This document shows, one piece after another, positions 1-10,879 of a stretch of 64,000 bases of DNA. Position 1 is the stretch's first letter; every line of letters starts with the position of its first letter. Origin of the DNA: Boswellia sacra (taxonomy: Eukaryota > Streptophyta > Magnoliopsida > Sapindales > Burseraceae); the NCBI GenBank assembly GCA_013180625.2, contig SNVD02011208.1:360501-424500 (forward strand), written 5' to 3'. The translations under genes and the position numbers were made by a program. Under the pieces are notes generated by a model that did not search any database, was not told the DNA's origin, and saw nothing but the letters and a program-made list of their open reading frames with translations.

Positions 1-2321
1 GCTAGCAAACTGTGGAAGGCATTAGAAAACAGATATATGAAGAAAAGTAATAAGAATAAGTTGTATCTGTTGAAGAGATTATTCTGCTTTGGTTAAAACT
101 AAGTACGAGCATCAGTCTCATATTGATAAGTTTAATAAGTTAATTGCTGATTTGTTAAACTTAGATAAAATCTTCAAAGATTAACGTAAGGTTGTGCTCT
201 TAATTGGTTAACTTCTGAATGAATTAGATCATTTGTGTATTACTTTTATCTATGAGAAGGATAAACTGTCTTTTGAAGAAGTATGTTTTGCTTTGTTGAA
301 TTATGAAATCCAAAAGAAAGATTAGAAAGAACATAAGGGATAAGACAGTTGATACATTGACAATGAAAGGACATAGTCAAAGTAAAAATCAAGAAAAAAA
401 GGCAAAATCTCGTTCAACAGATCGATTAGAAAAAGATAAGTGTACCTTATATCATGAGAAAGGGCATTGAAAGAAAAATCATCCTTAGTTGAAAAAGAAA
501 GATAAGGGCAAAGTTATTTTTGATGCATGTGTTGCTGAGCGTGTTGATGATGAAAGTGATCTAATTTGTGTCTAATTGGTCATCCATCCACTTCTAGTCC
601 TAATGACTAGATTATGGGTTCAGCTGTACTTATCATAAGTGTCCACATGAGAAATGGTTCTTTAATTTTGAAAAGCTTGATCGTGGAGTTGTTTATATGG
701 ACAATGATGATATTTGCCACACTGTTGGCATATGTTCGATTCGGTTAACGATTCATGATAGATTAACAAGAGTTCTGACAGATGTTTGGTATGTACTGAA
801 GTTGAAGAAGAATCTCATCTCTTTGGAAGCCTTGGAATCTAAAGGCTATGCAGTGTCCATTTGAGATGAAATTCTAAGGGTTATTTCTGGCGCTCTTGTA
901 GTATTGAAAGGCACTAAGAGGAACAACTTGTATTACTGTAATTGTAGTGCAATAATTGAAACAGCGGCGACAATTGCTGCTAATAATGCAAATTTAGAGA
1001 TCACTAGATTGTAGCATATCCATTTAGGTCATGCAGGTGAGAAAGCCTTATTCAGTTTGGTGAAATAAGGCCTATTAAAAGGTGCAAAGACTTGCAAGCT
1101 AGATTTTTGTGAACATTGTGTTATAAGAAAGCAAAAGAGAGTAAAATTTGGCATTGTTATTCATAATACCAAGGGTATTCTTGATTATGTCCACTTAGGT
1201 ATATGAGGATCTACCAATACCGCATCTATGAGAGGTGGGAACTACTTTGTTACTTTTGTTGATGACTTTTTCAAAAGAAATTGGTGTACTATTTGAAATC
1301 TAATGATGATATACTTAGTGCTTTCCTTAAATGGAAAAAGATGGTTGAGACACAGACTGACAGGAAGATCAGGCATCTTTGAACAGATAATGGTGGTGAG
1401 TATTTCAGTGATCAGTTTTTGAAATTGTGTTAAGATAAGGGTATTGTATGTCATTTTATTATTAGAGATACACCACAATAGAATGGGGTAGCAGAACACA
1501 TGAATCAGATATTATTGGAGAAAGTTTGGTGTATGTTGTCTACTATTGGGTTTGGTAAGAAATATTGGGTTTGGAGAAAGTTCGGTGTATGTTGTCTACT
1601 ATTGGGGTAGCTAGATGATTATGCGTGTCATCTCATTAATCATCTAGCTTCAGCCGTTATTGATGATAGAACTCCATTAAAGGTATGGTTTGGATAACCT
1701 GTTTTTGATTATGATTATTTATATATTTTTTGTTCCACTACATATTATCATGTGAAAGAATATAAGCTAGATCATAGAGCCAAGAAATTAATCCTCTTGG
1801 GATTTTCTTCTAGGGTGAAAGGATATCGTCTTTGGTGTCCTAGTTTGAGGAAGATTATATCTAGTAGAAATTGACATTTGATAAGTTTTTTATGTTAAAG
1901 AAATCAAAAAACCAAATAAGATAAATGGTACTCCACAACATATGGAGCATACTCAACAACAAATAGAGTTTGAAGCTATAACATTGAGCCTAATTAGTTT
2001 GTTGAGACAGATAATGGTACTCCTATGATAGAGGAGGATTTTGGAGATGATGGAGAAGGTTCTACTTAGAACCCAAAATAGCAACAAGAATCGATTACAA
2101 TTAATAGGCCAAGATATGAGATTCGCAGACCTACTTGATTTGCTAATATGGTGGCCTATGCACTTCCAATTGTAGATGATGATGTTCCTTCCATTTATAA
2201 AGAGGTAGTCAGATGTCCTGAAGTTAATCAATGAAAGACAGCTCTGGGCGAAGATATAGTCTCTTCAGAAGAATGACACTTAGGGGCTAGCTCAACTACT
2301 AAAGGGTAAGAAGGCAATTGG

Positions 2322-2669
2322 GTGCAAAAGGTATTTAAAAAGAAAGATGGACATCCTAACAAGAATGACGTCCGTTACATGTCACGGTTGGTGGCTAAAG
2401 GCTATACTCAGAGGGAAGGAATTGACTACAATGAGGTATTTTCTCCAATTGTGAAACATTCTTCCATTAAAATTTTGTTGGTGTTGGTAACTCAGCTGAA
2501 TATAGAACTAGTTCAACATGATGTAAAAACTGTAATTTTATATGGTGACTTAGAAGAGGAAATCTATATGACTCAGCCAGAGGGATTCAAAGTTGCTGGT
2601 AAGGAAAATTTGGTTTGCAACCTGAAAAGATCACTTTATGGTTTGAAACAACTGAAAAGTTACTGGTAG
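2322..2669 (+). pseudogene. Copia reverse transcriptase fragment
   Basis: This is a 115-codon open stretch of the outer copia polyprotein. It covers the N-terminal part of reverse transcriptase: the VAKGYTQREGIDY palm entry, an H-D-V-K-T block followed by GDLEEEIYMTQPEGF, and the SLYGLKQ block. It ends at a TAG just after the LKQ block. The downstream YVDN box (2798-2821) and the GEAKKIL block (about 2895) are in frame-disrupted continuation. It is a remnant of a dead element with no expected function. Confidence 0.85.
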
Positions 2670-3143
2670 GAATCCAAGTTAATAGTACATGCGATTTGAT
2701 CGCTTTATGATGGGTTAAACGTACACAAGAAGCAAATTTGATAACTGTGTGTATTTCCGTAGGTTACGTGATGGCTCTTTTGTTTATCTACTCTTGTATG
2801 TTGATAATATGTTGATAGCTTTGACGAATGTCGAAGAAATTAAAAAGCTGAAGACTTAGTTGAATCAAGAGTTTAAGATGAAAGATTTGGGTGAAGCTAA
2901 AAAGATACTAAGTATGACGATCAGCAGAGATAAAGGAAAATGCAAGATTTGTTTGACTCAGAAATAGTATTTCAAAAAGGTATTATAGTGGTTTGGCATT
3001 TTAGAGCAGTCAAAACCTGTAAATACCCTACTTGCTCCTCATATAAAACTCAGTGAATCTCTATCTCCTAGTACAGACGAGGAAAGAGAGTATATGTCTC
3101 GAGTTCCATATGCTAATACTATTGGTAGCCTAATATATGCTAT

Positions 3144-3146
3144 TGT
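3144..3146. repeat. CACTA target-site duplication, left copy (TGT)
   Basis: The three bases TGT precede the CACTA terminus and recur at 19415-19417. Removing the element and one copy restores an uninterrupted copia frame across the junction (YAIV followed by CIRPDISYA), which confirms the insertion point. Confidence 0.93.
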
Positions 3147-3161
3147 CACTACAAGAAAAAT
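3147..3161 (+). repeat. CACTA left terminal inverted repeat
   Basis: The terminus reads CACTACAAGAAAAAT. It matches the right terminus, whose complement starts CACTACAAGAATTTT, over the first 11 bases and partly beyond. Transposases of this superfamily cleave at such ends. Confidence 0.92.
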
Positions 3162-3164
3162 GCT

Positions 3165-3512
3165 CATATTTGGCGGTCTTTGACCGTCAAATATGTATAT
3201 ATTTGACGGTCTTAAAAACGCCACCAATGGCACCACCAAAAGAATATTTGGCGGTCATAAGACCGCCAAATATGCACGTAACTATACTTAACAGTTTTTG
3301 ACCGCCAAGTATAAATAGTTTTAAAAAATTTAAAAAAATACATACTTGACAGTTTTTAACCGCCAAATATACACCTAACTATAATTGGCGGTTTTTGACC
3401 GCCAAGTATAATAGGTTTAAAAATTAAAAAAATATATACTTGACGATTTTTGACCGCCAAGTATAATAGTTTAAAAAATAAAAATAAAAATACTTGGCAG
3501 TTTTTAACCGTC
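3165..3512. repeat. Subterminal palindrome cluster of the CACTA element
   Basis: At least five units of the form TTGGCGGT-TTTTG-ACCGCCAA (with variants such as TTTGGCGGTCTTTGACCGTCAAA) are spaced a few tens of bases apart, each able to form a hairpin. Subterminal repeats of this kind are the usual binding sites of the TnpA-type protein in CACTA elements. No comparable cluster is visible at the right end, where only a single degenerate copy (ACTGTCAAATA near 19362) remains. Confidence 0.85.
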
Positions 3513-3532
3513 AAGTATTTAAAAAAATTAAA

Positions 3533-3534
<2 letters not shown>

Positions 3535-3565
<31 letters not shown>

Positions 3566-3572
3566 TATATAA
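3535..3572. repeat. (TA)n(CA)n microsatellite
   Basis: An AT dinucleotide run passes into a CA run and back to TATAT just inside the CACTA subterminal region. It is simple sequence with no gene. Confidence 0.9.
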
Positions 3573-4315
3573 CAGGTATCATTGTTAAATAATACAATTT
3601 TATAGCATTCTTTGTCCATACACTGATTTCATTGCAATGAGTAGAAATTACAAGTTGAATGAAATCTATGTACAACTCCCACATTTAATTCATATTATAT
3701 TGGAGACCACGAAAAGAAGACATTCATTCCAATAAAGCATCCCTTTTCCTTCAACCTTCCTCTCAGTCAATATCATCCTCATACACTCCAGAAGCCTCTG
3801 CCTCAACATTACTAATTCTCTAGGTACATAAAATGCACTGGAATATTAAAAAAGTGCAAACATGTGAAAAAAAGGTGAACATAGAGTGCATTAACTTGAA
3901 ATGTGTCACTGGCATACTTTCAGAGATTAAGCTAAATAACAAACTAATACATATAAAAATGAATTAAAGCCACCCATAAACATCCATTTACACTAATTAA
4001 GATTATAAGATGTTAATTTGCAGCAGAGCTACCTTTAAAACAAGCTACTGTTGTCATCTACCTAGCAAAGTAATTCATTTCTGAATGGCAAAAGGAATTC
4101 ATTTCTTTGGTCTACACTTTCTACCACCTGTGGAAGTGCAGGGTCCAAACTCCAAATTCATTTACACTTGAGAGCTTGCATAAATGGGAGAACTAAATTT
4201 CAGTAATGACTACTGTAATTATGTGACAGTAAATCATATATGCAAGAAGGGCCATTTTACATAACCAAACAATTTATCCTATCCCAAAGCAACTAGGTGA
4301 AAGGGGAAGGCTTAC

Positions 4316-4955
4316 CTGTCTGGAAAAGCAACAAAGTTGAAAGGACACATATGACTGACTTCTTTTAAATTTACATTACTGTAAAGTAGTTTCTTGTTAC
4401 TGCTATAAATCACAGTTGGCCTATCTGATGCAGGGAATACATGTGTAGTACTCTTAGATGAGAAAGTACGAAGTGTTATTGGCTGGGTTCCTAGGGAGAC
4501 CTTTTTCCTATCTGTCAACTCACCAGTATTCATGTTCGATAGAAAATTTAAAAGATGACCATCTCCAAGCGTACATAGCAAGTAAGACATCTGAAAAGGA
4601 GTTGCAAGAAACTTATTCCATGGATAAAATCAATAATAAAAACAATACAACAATGAAAAAAAAAACCAAAGCAGCATACACTTTTACTCCATACATCCAC
4701 CCATCTATGCTCAAGAAGTGATTTCATTCTCAACTAAAGGCCATAGTAGTGTTAATCACATAGTTGGTGATTTGATGTGAAGTTTCATTTTAAATAATAT
4801 GTGAAACCAGTTTTCACAGGCCACATTTCCTACAATGCCGTGGAGATCTGCTCATTAAGTAAATCAGCAAAAATAATTAGAAGAAAGTTCTAGCACATGC
4901 ATACCCCTTCAAAGGCACAAAGAAGCACAGAGTGAGGAATGATTTCTCCCCCAAT
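4316..4955 (-). pseudogene. DDB1: Captured DDB1 exons (downstream pair), inside the CACTA element
   Basis: Two exon blocks on the minus strand match plant DDB1, the damaged-DNA-binding adaptor of CUL4 ubiquitin ligases. Block 4905-4955 reads GGEIIPHSVLLCAFEG and ends at a GTATGC donor. Block 4316-4590 follows a TTTTCAG acceptor (4591-4592) and reads [15 protein letters not shown], later [15 protein letters not shown], then [15 protein letters not shown], ending FPD before a GTAAG donor. The two blocks join in phase. The next DDB1 exon is absent and the sequence runs on into unrelated CACTA DNA, so this is a short internal slice of a gene that is normally about 1,090 residues. The donor and acceptor consensus is intact and the frame is open, so the capture may be fairly recent or the copied region small. 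The DDB1 identity comes from remembered family sequence and is firm. Confidence 0.9.
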
Positions 4956-4959
4956 GAGA

Positions 4960-5520
4960 TAGCTTTACATGGAAAAAAAGAAAAGAAATCATGATTTTGT
5001 GATAAACAATAATGATATGCTATGATGAGCAGCAAATCTTCGCTTTAAAGTGGTTGTAAGGCCAAGTGTGGCAAAATTCAAGGCCAAACAAAAACATCAA
5101 TTGAAGAAGAATGCTGCAAAAAATTGCCTTACAACCAAAAAGCAGTATCCTGACTTTTTCCTTGATCACTTGTTGTACCCTCTTCATTCTTTTAATCTCA
5201 TCCATAGTCCGAAATCCAACATCTGCAAGCTTGCAGTTTTTTTCTTTGTTCCTGAATTTTATCAATGGCAGTTCATATTAACAAACTAAAAAGAGGAGTT
5301 TGAACATCTGAAACAGATCAACATGTATTCACTTAACTGAGTTTTCATAAATGAGGTAAGCCAGGGAAAGAAAAACTTTACAATCTCTACAGACGAGAGA
5401 AAGATGTTGTTGCAATCCCTATGTTCTGTTCCACAACTTAATAAACAAGATTTTAAAATTTGTTAGCAATCAACATTTCTGCTTTTGTAAACAATAGAAA
5501 GAAGAAGAAACTGACTTACC
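4960..5520. other. Captured intron-like DNA with one copy of a ~90-bp direct repeat
   Basis: No gene is visible. Bases about 5428-5519 nearly repeat 14784-14874 in direct orientation (TGTTCCACAACTTAA, GCAATCAACATTTCTGCTTT, AGAAACTGACTTAC). On the minus strand both copies begin with a splice donor GTAAGTCAG. At 14875 that donor follows the upstream DDB1 exon. Here it follows a different exon-like stretch. Open frames at 5020-5289 on both strands are low-quality and look like chance. Confidence 0.6.
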
Positions 5521-7309
5521 TTGAAGGGCAATGTCAATGTTGCATGTAAGAGCTCATAACAATTTGTGCATGCCATGAGCTCATAACAATTGAAGAGTTG
5601 GAAGCGAAGACTTTGCTTCCAATTTTAAATTAATGCAGTCTACATCAATGATGATAATGACTATGGCTGCATTGACCATGATTATGCTGCTCAGTGTCAA
5701 CATTCTGTGCTATTATTTTGCATGTGGGTACTTAACCTGTTAACCATATTAGTCAAAATATGAAGAAAGTGACTAGTGAAGGGGGATATACAAAGTGACT
5801 ATGAAGAGGGATGCATGTCAAGGGTTTAACCGTGAAGCCCTGATGTAGGATGTGAAAAAAATTGCTTGTTATTCACAAGAATTATAATAATAACTAACCA
5901 AGAAGAAGAAGGTGAAGAAATTACCTGTGGTATGGTATGGCTGCAATTGTTTGGAATAAAGCAAAAGGAACACACTCCATCAAGCTTGTGTTATACATCA
6001 TTGCTTGACATTGCTTTTTAGGGAAATTCATGGCATGTTGAACTTGCTCTACTGCATCAAGTGTGAAATGTCAAGACTTAAGTTTTCTTGATAAGAAAAA
6101 GGCTTTTCCAATGTTTTTAATATTTAAAGATAAACCCAAAAACAAACCTGTATGATCAATATAAGAATTTTGCTGAGTGAATTTGAGACACGTGGAGAAG
6201 CTTTCTAAACTAAGCTACATGAAATGGCACAAAAATAGTTAAGAGACAATACCATAGATTTGATATCTGTTTCCAAGAATAAGTTTTTCAGTAGTTCTCT
6301 GGTCTAACTTATTATCAATAGCCTGCAAAATTCAGCTGGTCCTTTGGTGCTTTTTTCTCAATTTCATTCAGAAGCTTTCTATGATTGAACTTAATAATTT
6401 ATCCAACTGGCAACCATAGTTTTATATGTATTCTAGAATGAGAGCTTATAAGAAGATAATTAGAAGTTTTGTGATGACAAATTAATTACCTGGTCTTGTT
6501 CTTATTCACTATCATAACACAACAATTGCTCCAGAAAACTATTGTGATTCGATGGAGCTATGTCACCCTTAATGACTGATAGTAAGGATTCCTTTTTGGA
6601 GAAACCTTATGCGCATGAGATCAATAAAAAGAACAAAAAGTAAGATAACTTTAAAACAAGAAGAATTAAAAAAGGAAAATGAAGAGATTTATGATAGAGT
6701 AATCATAATATGTTGTTTCTGAGCTAGAAACTAAAGAAAAGAATTATGCTGTATTATCACCACTATGAATTTTCAATGGAAGAAGAATGCTAGAGGGAAT
6801 TTGATATTGAGTCAAGATCTGCTAATGTACATGTAGCATTTTTTGTACTAATCAGTTTTGAAAATCATAAACCAAATTAACAACCTCAAAATGTGTGAAC
6901 ATACTAAACATAGGGGCTGCTTATTTTAATTTACTCACCCCTTGTAAATTGGAAAATCAAGAAATATAACACCATGCCATTACTGGACAAGAATAAATTG
7001 CTTGTCTGTTCTCTTCTGCAACATCCAATCCAAGACTAATTTAAAATAAGGATTTGGAATGTGTATATAGAAAGTGACAAACTAGAATTTGATTTCTACC
7101 CCTATACTAAGCACCTAAGACACGACAAAGTTGTATTCTATAGCAGGGTAAAAAGAAATCAACGAATTAAGTAAACCTGAAGAGAAAATTTGATTTCATA
7201 TAAAACAGTGATAACTAATGAAGGGAAATCAGGATCAATTGTCCATCCATATGCAGCAATTTTGCACAATAAAGTACCTGTAAGGTTCTGGAAACCTTTC
7301 ATTGCTGTC
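5521..7309. other. CACTA interior without recognisable gene
   Basis: A short minus-strand exon-like piece ends at 5520 with a good donor. It reads YELLHATLTLPFK and is preceded by a small duplication of GAGCTCATAACAATT. I cannot assign it to a family. The rest, up to the Sirevirus, is AT-rich with no convincing coding. A 66-codon minus frame at 7159-7359 crosses the retrotransposon border and is therefore not a gene. Confidence 0.5.
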
Positions 7310-7314
7310 GTTAG
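7310..7314. repeat. Sirevirus target-site duplication, left copy (GTTAG)
   Basis: GTTAG directly precedes the 5' LTR and is repeated exactly at 14587-14591 after the 3' LTR, as expected for copia integration. Confidence 0.95.
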
Positions 7315-7539
7315 TGTTAGCCCTAAGGTTACATGATAATTTTGGTGATAACAATACACATTGATTCATTGTGATTTACTAATATGTTTATTTATGTGCA
7401 AGAGTAATAACATTGAAATAATTTTAAAATCAAGAAATGACTTATTAAAATGAAGTGTTGAAGCTAAGGAGAAGACTACATGTTAAGGTACCAAAGTTTA
7501 AGAACAAGGTTTGACTCAAGGAATGTGACACATGAGTAA

Positions 7540-8225
7540 TGTTTAATCAATTGGTCATATATATCTCTATAGATGTCCAAATGACATAATTCTTAAGCCT
7601 TTGGAAAGATTACTAAATTTATAACATTTCATATGTTTTAAAGAAATTCAAATTTCAAGTGAAAGATTGTCCAAATTATCATGCAAGTTGAAAGACAAAT
7701 GGAAGCAGTTGACATGAGCACCAAATACTCTTTTAGATATATCTTGAGCTAGAAAAGTCAAAATAACTTGATTCTTGCGGCATTGGAAAGAGGACTTAAT
7801 GAAGCACATTTAATATGTTTTGAAGAAATTCAAATTTCAAACGTAAGGCTGACATAATTGACATACAATTCGGTGGCCTGACACAGAGAAGAAAAATCAA
7901 CTCATTTTAGCACCGAATGATTTTTTATCCATATCTTGAGTTAGAGATATCCAAATGACTTGATTCTTATGGCATTGGAAAGATGATTCAATAGAGCGGA
8001 TTTCATATTCTTTGAATAAATTCAAATTTCAAATGGAAGGCTGACATAATATACATGCAAGTCGGTGGACTGACACAAGAAAGAAAAATCAAGTCACATG
8101 AGCATCAAATAATTTTTTGGCCATATCTTGAGCTAGATATATCCAAATGACTTGGTTATTAATGCATTAGAAAGCTTATTCAATTTTCCATATCTTTTAT
8201 GTTTTGCAGATTTTCAAATTTCAAA
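7540..8225 (+). repeat. ~170-bp tandem repeats in the U3 part of the 5' LTR
   Basis: About four diverged copies follow one another. Each has CATATCTTGAGCTAGA-like, TCCAAATGACTTGATTCTT, GCATTGGAAAG and AAATTCAAATTTCAAA blocks, followed by a GACATGAGCACC-like block. The same array occurs in the 3' LTR (about 13037-13720). Tandem arrays upstream of an LTR promoter often act as enhancer repeats. That role is inferred here. Confidence 0.75.
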
Positions 8226-8323
8226 CGTAACATTGACAAAAATGGCAGACAAAATTACAGCTTTTATAGCGGGCAGAAAATTTGGAGTTGGTGTCTTCAC
8301 TTGATTAAGTTTATCTCATTTGC

Positions 8324-8333
8324 CTATAAAAGG
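8324..8333 (+). promoter_or_regulatory. TATA box of the 5' LTR
   Basis: CTATAAAAGG lies downstream of the U3 repeats and is followed 20-30 bases later by a purine-rich start region. The identical box sits at 13821-13830 in the 3' LTR. Confidence 0.75.
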
Positions 8334-8554
8334 AGCCCTTCTCACATGCATTCAGCAAGAAAAGAGAAAAGGGCAAGAGAAGCATTTTATCAAGCAAAAA
8401 ACAAGAGAAATATCAAGTCTAGAGAGTTTTATATTCTTTATCCACTCTTTGAAGAGAGTTGTACTTTTGTTGTAAAAATTTACTTTGTTCTTGTGTTGTG
8501 GTGAGAGTGAGATCTTCTTGTAAAGGATAAAAGTTATCCTTGAGAGAACTCTTT

Positions 8555-8770
8555 CCTTGGTGAGGTTGTTCATCAAGAAAAACTCTTGGTGTGGTGATAT
8601 CAAGAGTTAAAGGAAGTTGCCTTGGTGAGGTTGTTCATCAAGAAGAACTCTTGGTGTAGTGATATCAAGAGTTGAAGGAAGTTGCCTTGGTGAGGTTGTT
8701 TATCAAGAAGAACTCTTGGTGTGGTGTTATCAAGGGTTGAAGGATAAAGTTTTGGTTAGGTTGTTCATCA
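8555..8770 (+). repeat. 65-bp tandem array in the transcribed part of the 5' LTR
   Basis: Units beginning CCTTGGTGAGGTTGTTCATC start at 8555, 8620 and 8685, an exact 65-bp period, with a degenerate fourth near 8750. The 3' LTR has the same array at about 14052-14270 (starts 14052, 14117, 14182). It lies after the TATA box and so would be part of the RNA leader. Confidence 0.9.
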
Positions 8771-9091
8771 AGCAAGTTGTAAAGATTTCTACAACTTAGT
8801 GGAAAGCCTAGCTTGTGGAGCTAGGAGCCCGTGGACGGAGGCAAGGTTTGCCGAACCACGTAAATTGAGTTTGCACACTCTCTATCCCTCTCCTCTTTAC
8901 ATGAACTTGCACTTGTGATTGTTCTTTATTGCTATTCTCTTGATTGCATTCTATTTTCATCTTCTTCACCTTTATTCTCAAAGAAAGAGTTATATAATTT
9001 TGATCTTCAAAGAAAAGTTTTACAAATCCATTTTGATAAATAAAAACCCAATTCACCCCCCCTCTTGGGTTGCCATACCTGGGTCAACAAG

Positions 9092-9103
9092 TGGTATCAG
9101 AGC
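9092..9103 (+). other. Primer-binding site (initiator Met tRNA)
   Basis: TGGTATCAGAGC lies two bases after the LTR end. It is the classic plant copia primer site complementary to the 3' end of initiator methionine tRNA. Confidence 0.95.
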
Positions 9104-9142
9104 AAGGTTGCTCAATTTTTTAAATCTTAATCGATTTTGAGC

Positions 9143-10879
9143 TATGGCAACTTTTAATTCAACTTCATATGTTGAGGGCTTTCTATCTCTAGACCTCCAT
9201 TTTTTAATGGAAGTGATTACTCTTATTGGAAAACTAGAATGAGTATTTTCTTGAAATCTTTTTATTATGATTTGTGGTCTATTGTTTTGGAAGGACCTTT
9301 TGTTCCTACAAAAATTGAAAATGGGGAATGCATGCTTAAAGAACCTAAAGAGTTTAGTGAAGATGATAAAAAGAAATTGAGTTTGAATGCTAAAGCTATG
9401 AATGTGTTGTATTGTGCTCTAGATAGAAATGAGTTTAATAGAATATCTACTTGTTCTACGGCACAAGAAATATGGCACACACTTGAAGTAACTCATGAAG
9501 GAACTAATCAAGTTAAAGAATCCAAAATTAGTATGCTAGTTCATAGTTATGAGCTTTTTAAGATGAAATTGGATGAATCAATTTCTGAAATGTTACTAGA
9601 TTTACGGATATTATTAATAGTTTGAAATCTCTTGGTAAATCTTATTCTAATGTTGAAATGGTGAGAAAGATTCTTAGGTGTCCACCAAAATCTTGGGAGC
9701 CAAAGGTGACGGCAATTCAAGAAGCAAAGGACCTCACCAAACTACCATTAGAATAACTTATGGGTTCTCTCATGACTCATAAAATCACCTTGAAGGAGAA
9801 TGAAGAAGATTTCAAGAAAAAGAAAAATATCGCTTTCAAATCTTCAACAAAAGAAGATGATGAGTCCGATGATGAAGGAGATGATGAAGATCTTGCATTC
9901 ATCACAATAAAGCTAAAAAGGATGATTAGAAGAAACCAAGGATTCAAGAAGAATTCTAGAAGGGAGTACAAAGGGCAAAGCTCAAAGCAAGATAAGAAAA
10001 ATGATCAAGTCATTTGCTATGAGTGCAAGAAACCGGGACATGTAAAGATGGATTGTCCTTACTTCAAAAGTCAAAACAAGAAATCCAAAGCAATGAAAGC
10101 CACAAATTAGGATGATAGTGAAGCTAGCTCTACCGAAGAAGAAGATTGCGAAGTGGCAAACATGTGCTTCATAGCTTTAAGTGACGATGAGGTAAGTATT
10201 CTAAACTATGATCCTAAACTTTCATATGATGAATTACTTGAAGCATTCCAAAATTTACATGTGCAAGTTGATAAACAAAATTCAAAAATCAATGCTTTCA
10301 AAAAGAAGTCAAAAATCATGTTATCTCAATTAGAAGAGGTGGTAGGAAATAAATGAAGCTTTAGAAAATGAAAATGAAATTTTAAAGCAAAAAGATTTTG
10401 AAAGTTTGGAAAGTCAAATACATTTATTAAAAATTGAAAATGACATTTTAAAACAAAAGGATTTTGATAAATTGGAGAAACAAAATGCTATTTTGAAAAA
10501 GGAAAATAATGACTTAAGAAATATTGTTGATAGTTTTACAAAAAGCACAAAAAATTTGAATTCTATGTTACAAAACCAAAGGTGTGTTTTTGATAAAAGA
10601 GGTTTAGGATATAAAACTCATAAAAATCAAAAGTATTTTAAAAATTATTTTGCTCATGCATCTTCTAGGAATAATCCTAATCATTCATGTACTTATTGTG
10701 GAAGAAAAGGACACAAAGTGCATTCTTGCTATATTAAGAGAAATCCTAATTTGAAACAAATATGGGTTCCAAAAAGTACCATAACTAACCCCCAAGGACC
10801 CAAGAACTTTTGGGTACCAAAAAGTTACTCCTTGAATGTTGATTGTAGAGACAAAGTGGCAAACACAAGTGGTACTTAG
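9143..10879 (+). pseudogene. Sirevirus gag remnant
   Basis: Translation probably began at ATG 9143. A frame change near 9178 moves the protein into the frame holding the YWKTRM gag block. Stops follow at about 9622, 9754 and 10108, each inside otherwise readable gag sequence. Two zinc knuckles are visible: CYECKKPGH...C near 10015-10057 and CTYCGRKGH...C near 10690-10731, separated by a coiled-coil-like Glu/Lys/Asn stretch (10150-10560). Two spaced knuckles are usual for Sirevirus gag. The protein is not intact. Confidence 0.88.

Larger units (their letters stand above)
1..3146 (+). mobile_element. Left part of a decayed Ty1/copia (Tork-like) retrotransposon
   Basis: The window opens inside gag. 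In order one can read a gag tail with a degenerate zinc knuckle and a KKKDKGK stretch near 439-510, protease remains near 605-660 (CPH-type motif), the integrase zinc region near 1012-1150 (WHIHLGH, CEHC), integrase core pieces (FVTFVDDF near 1245, DNGGEYFSD near 1385) and reverse transcriptase. RT is best preserved at 2322-2669 (RLVAKGYTQREGIDY, SLYGLKQ) and continues to a YVDNMLIA motif near 2798-2821, where the usual YVDD has D to N. Many in-frame stops and small indels break every domain, so it is dead. The 5' LTR lies outside the window. The reading frame is cut at 3146 by a CACTA element and resumes at 19418. The Tork lineage is inferred from RT and RNase H wording. Confidence 0.9.
7315..9089 (+). 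repeat. 5' LTR of the Sirevirus-type element
   Basis: This 1775-bp LTR runs from TGTTAGCCCTAAGG to CTGGGTCAACA. It contains a ~170-bp tandem family (about 7540-8225), a TATA box (8324-8333) and a 65-bp tandem array (8555-8770). It should act as promoter and, through its R and U5 parts, as template for strand transfer. Confidence 0.93.

Noticed and set aside
5020..5289. Overlapping frames of about 80 codons on both strands
   Set aside because: They lie in intron-like DNA of the CACTA element between DDB1 pieces. Neither has family features.
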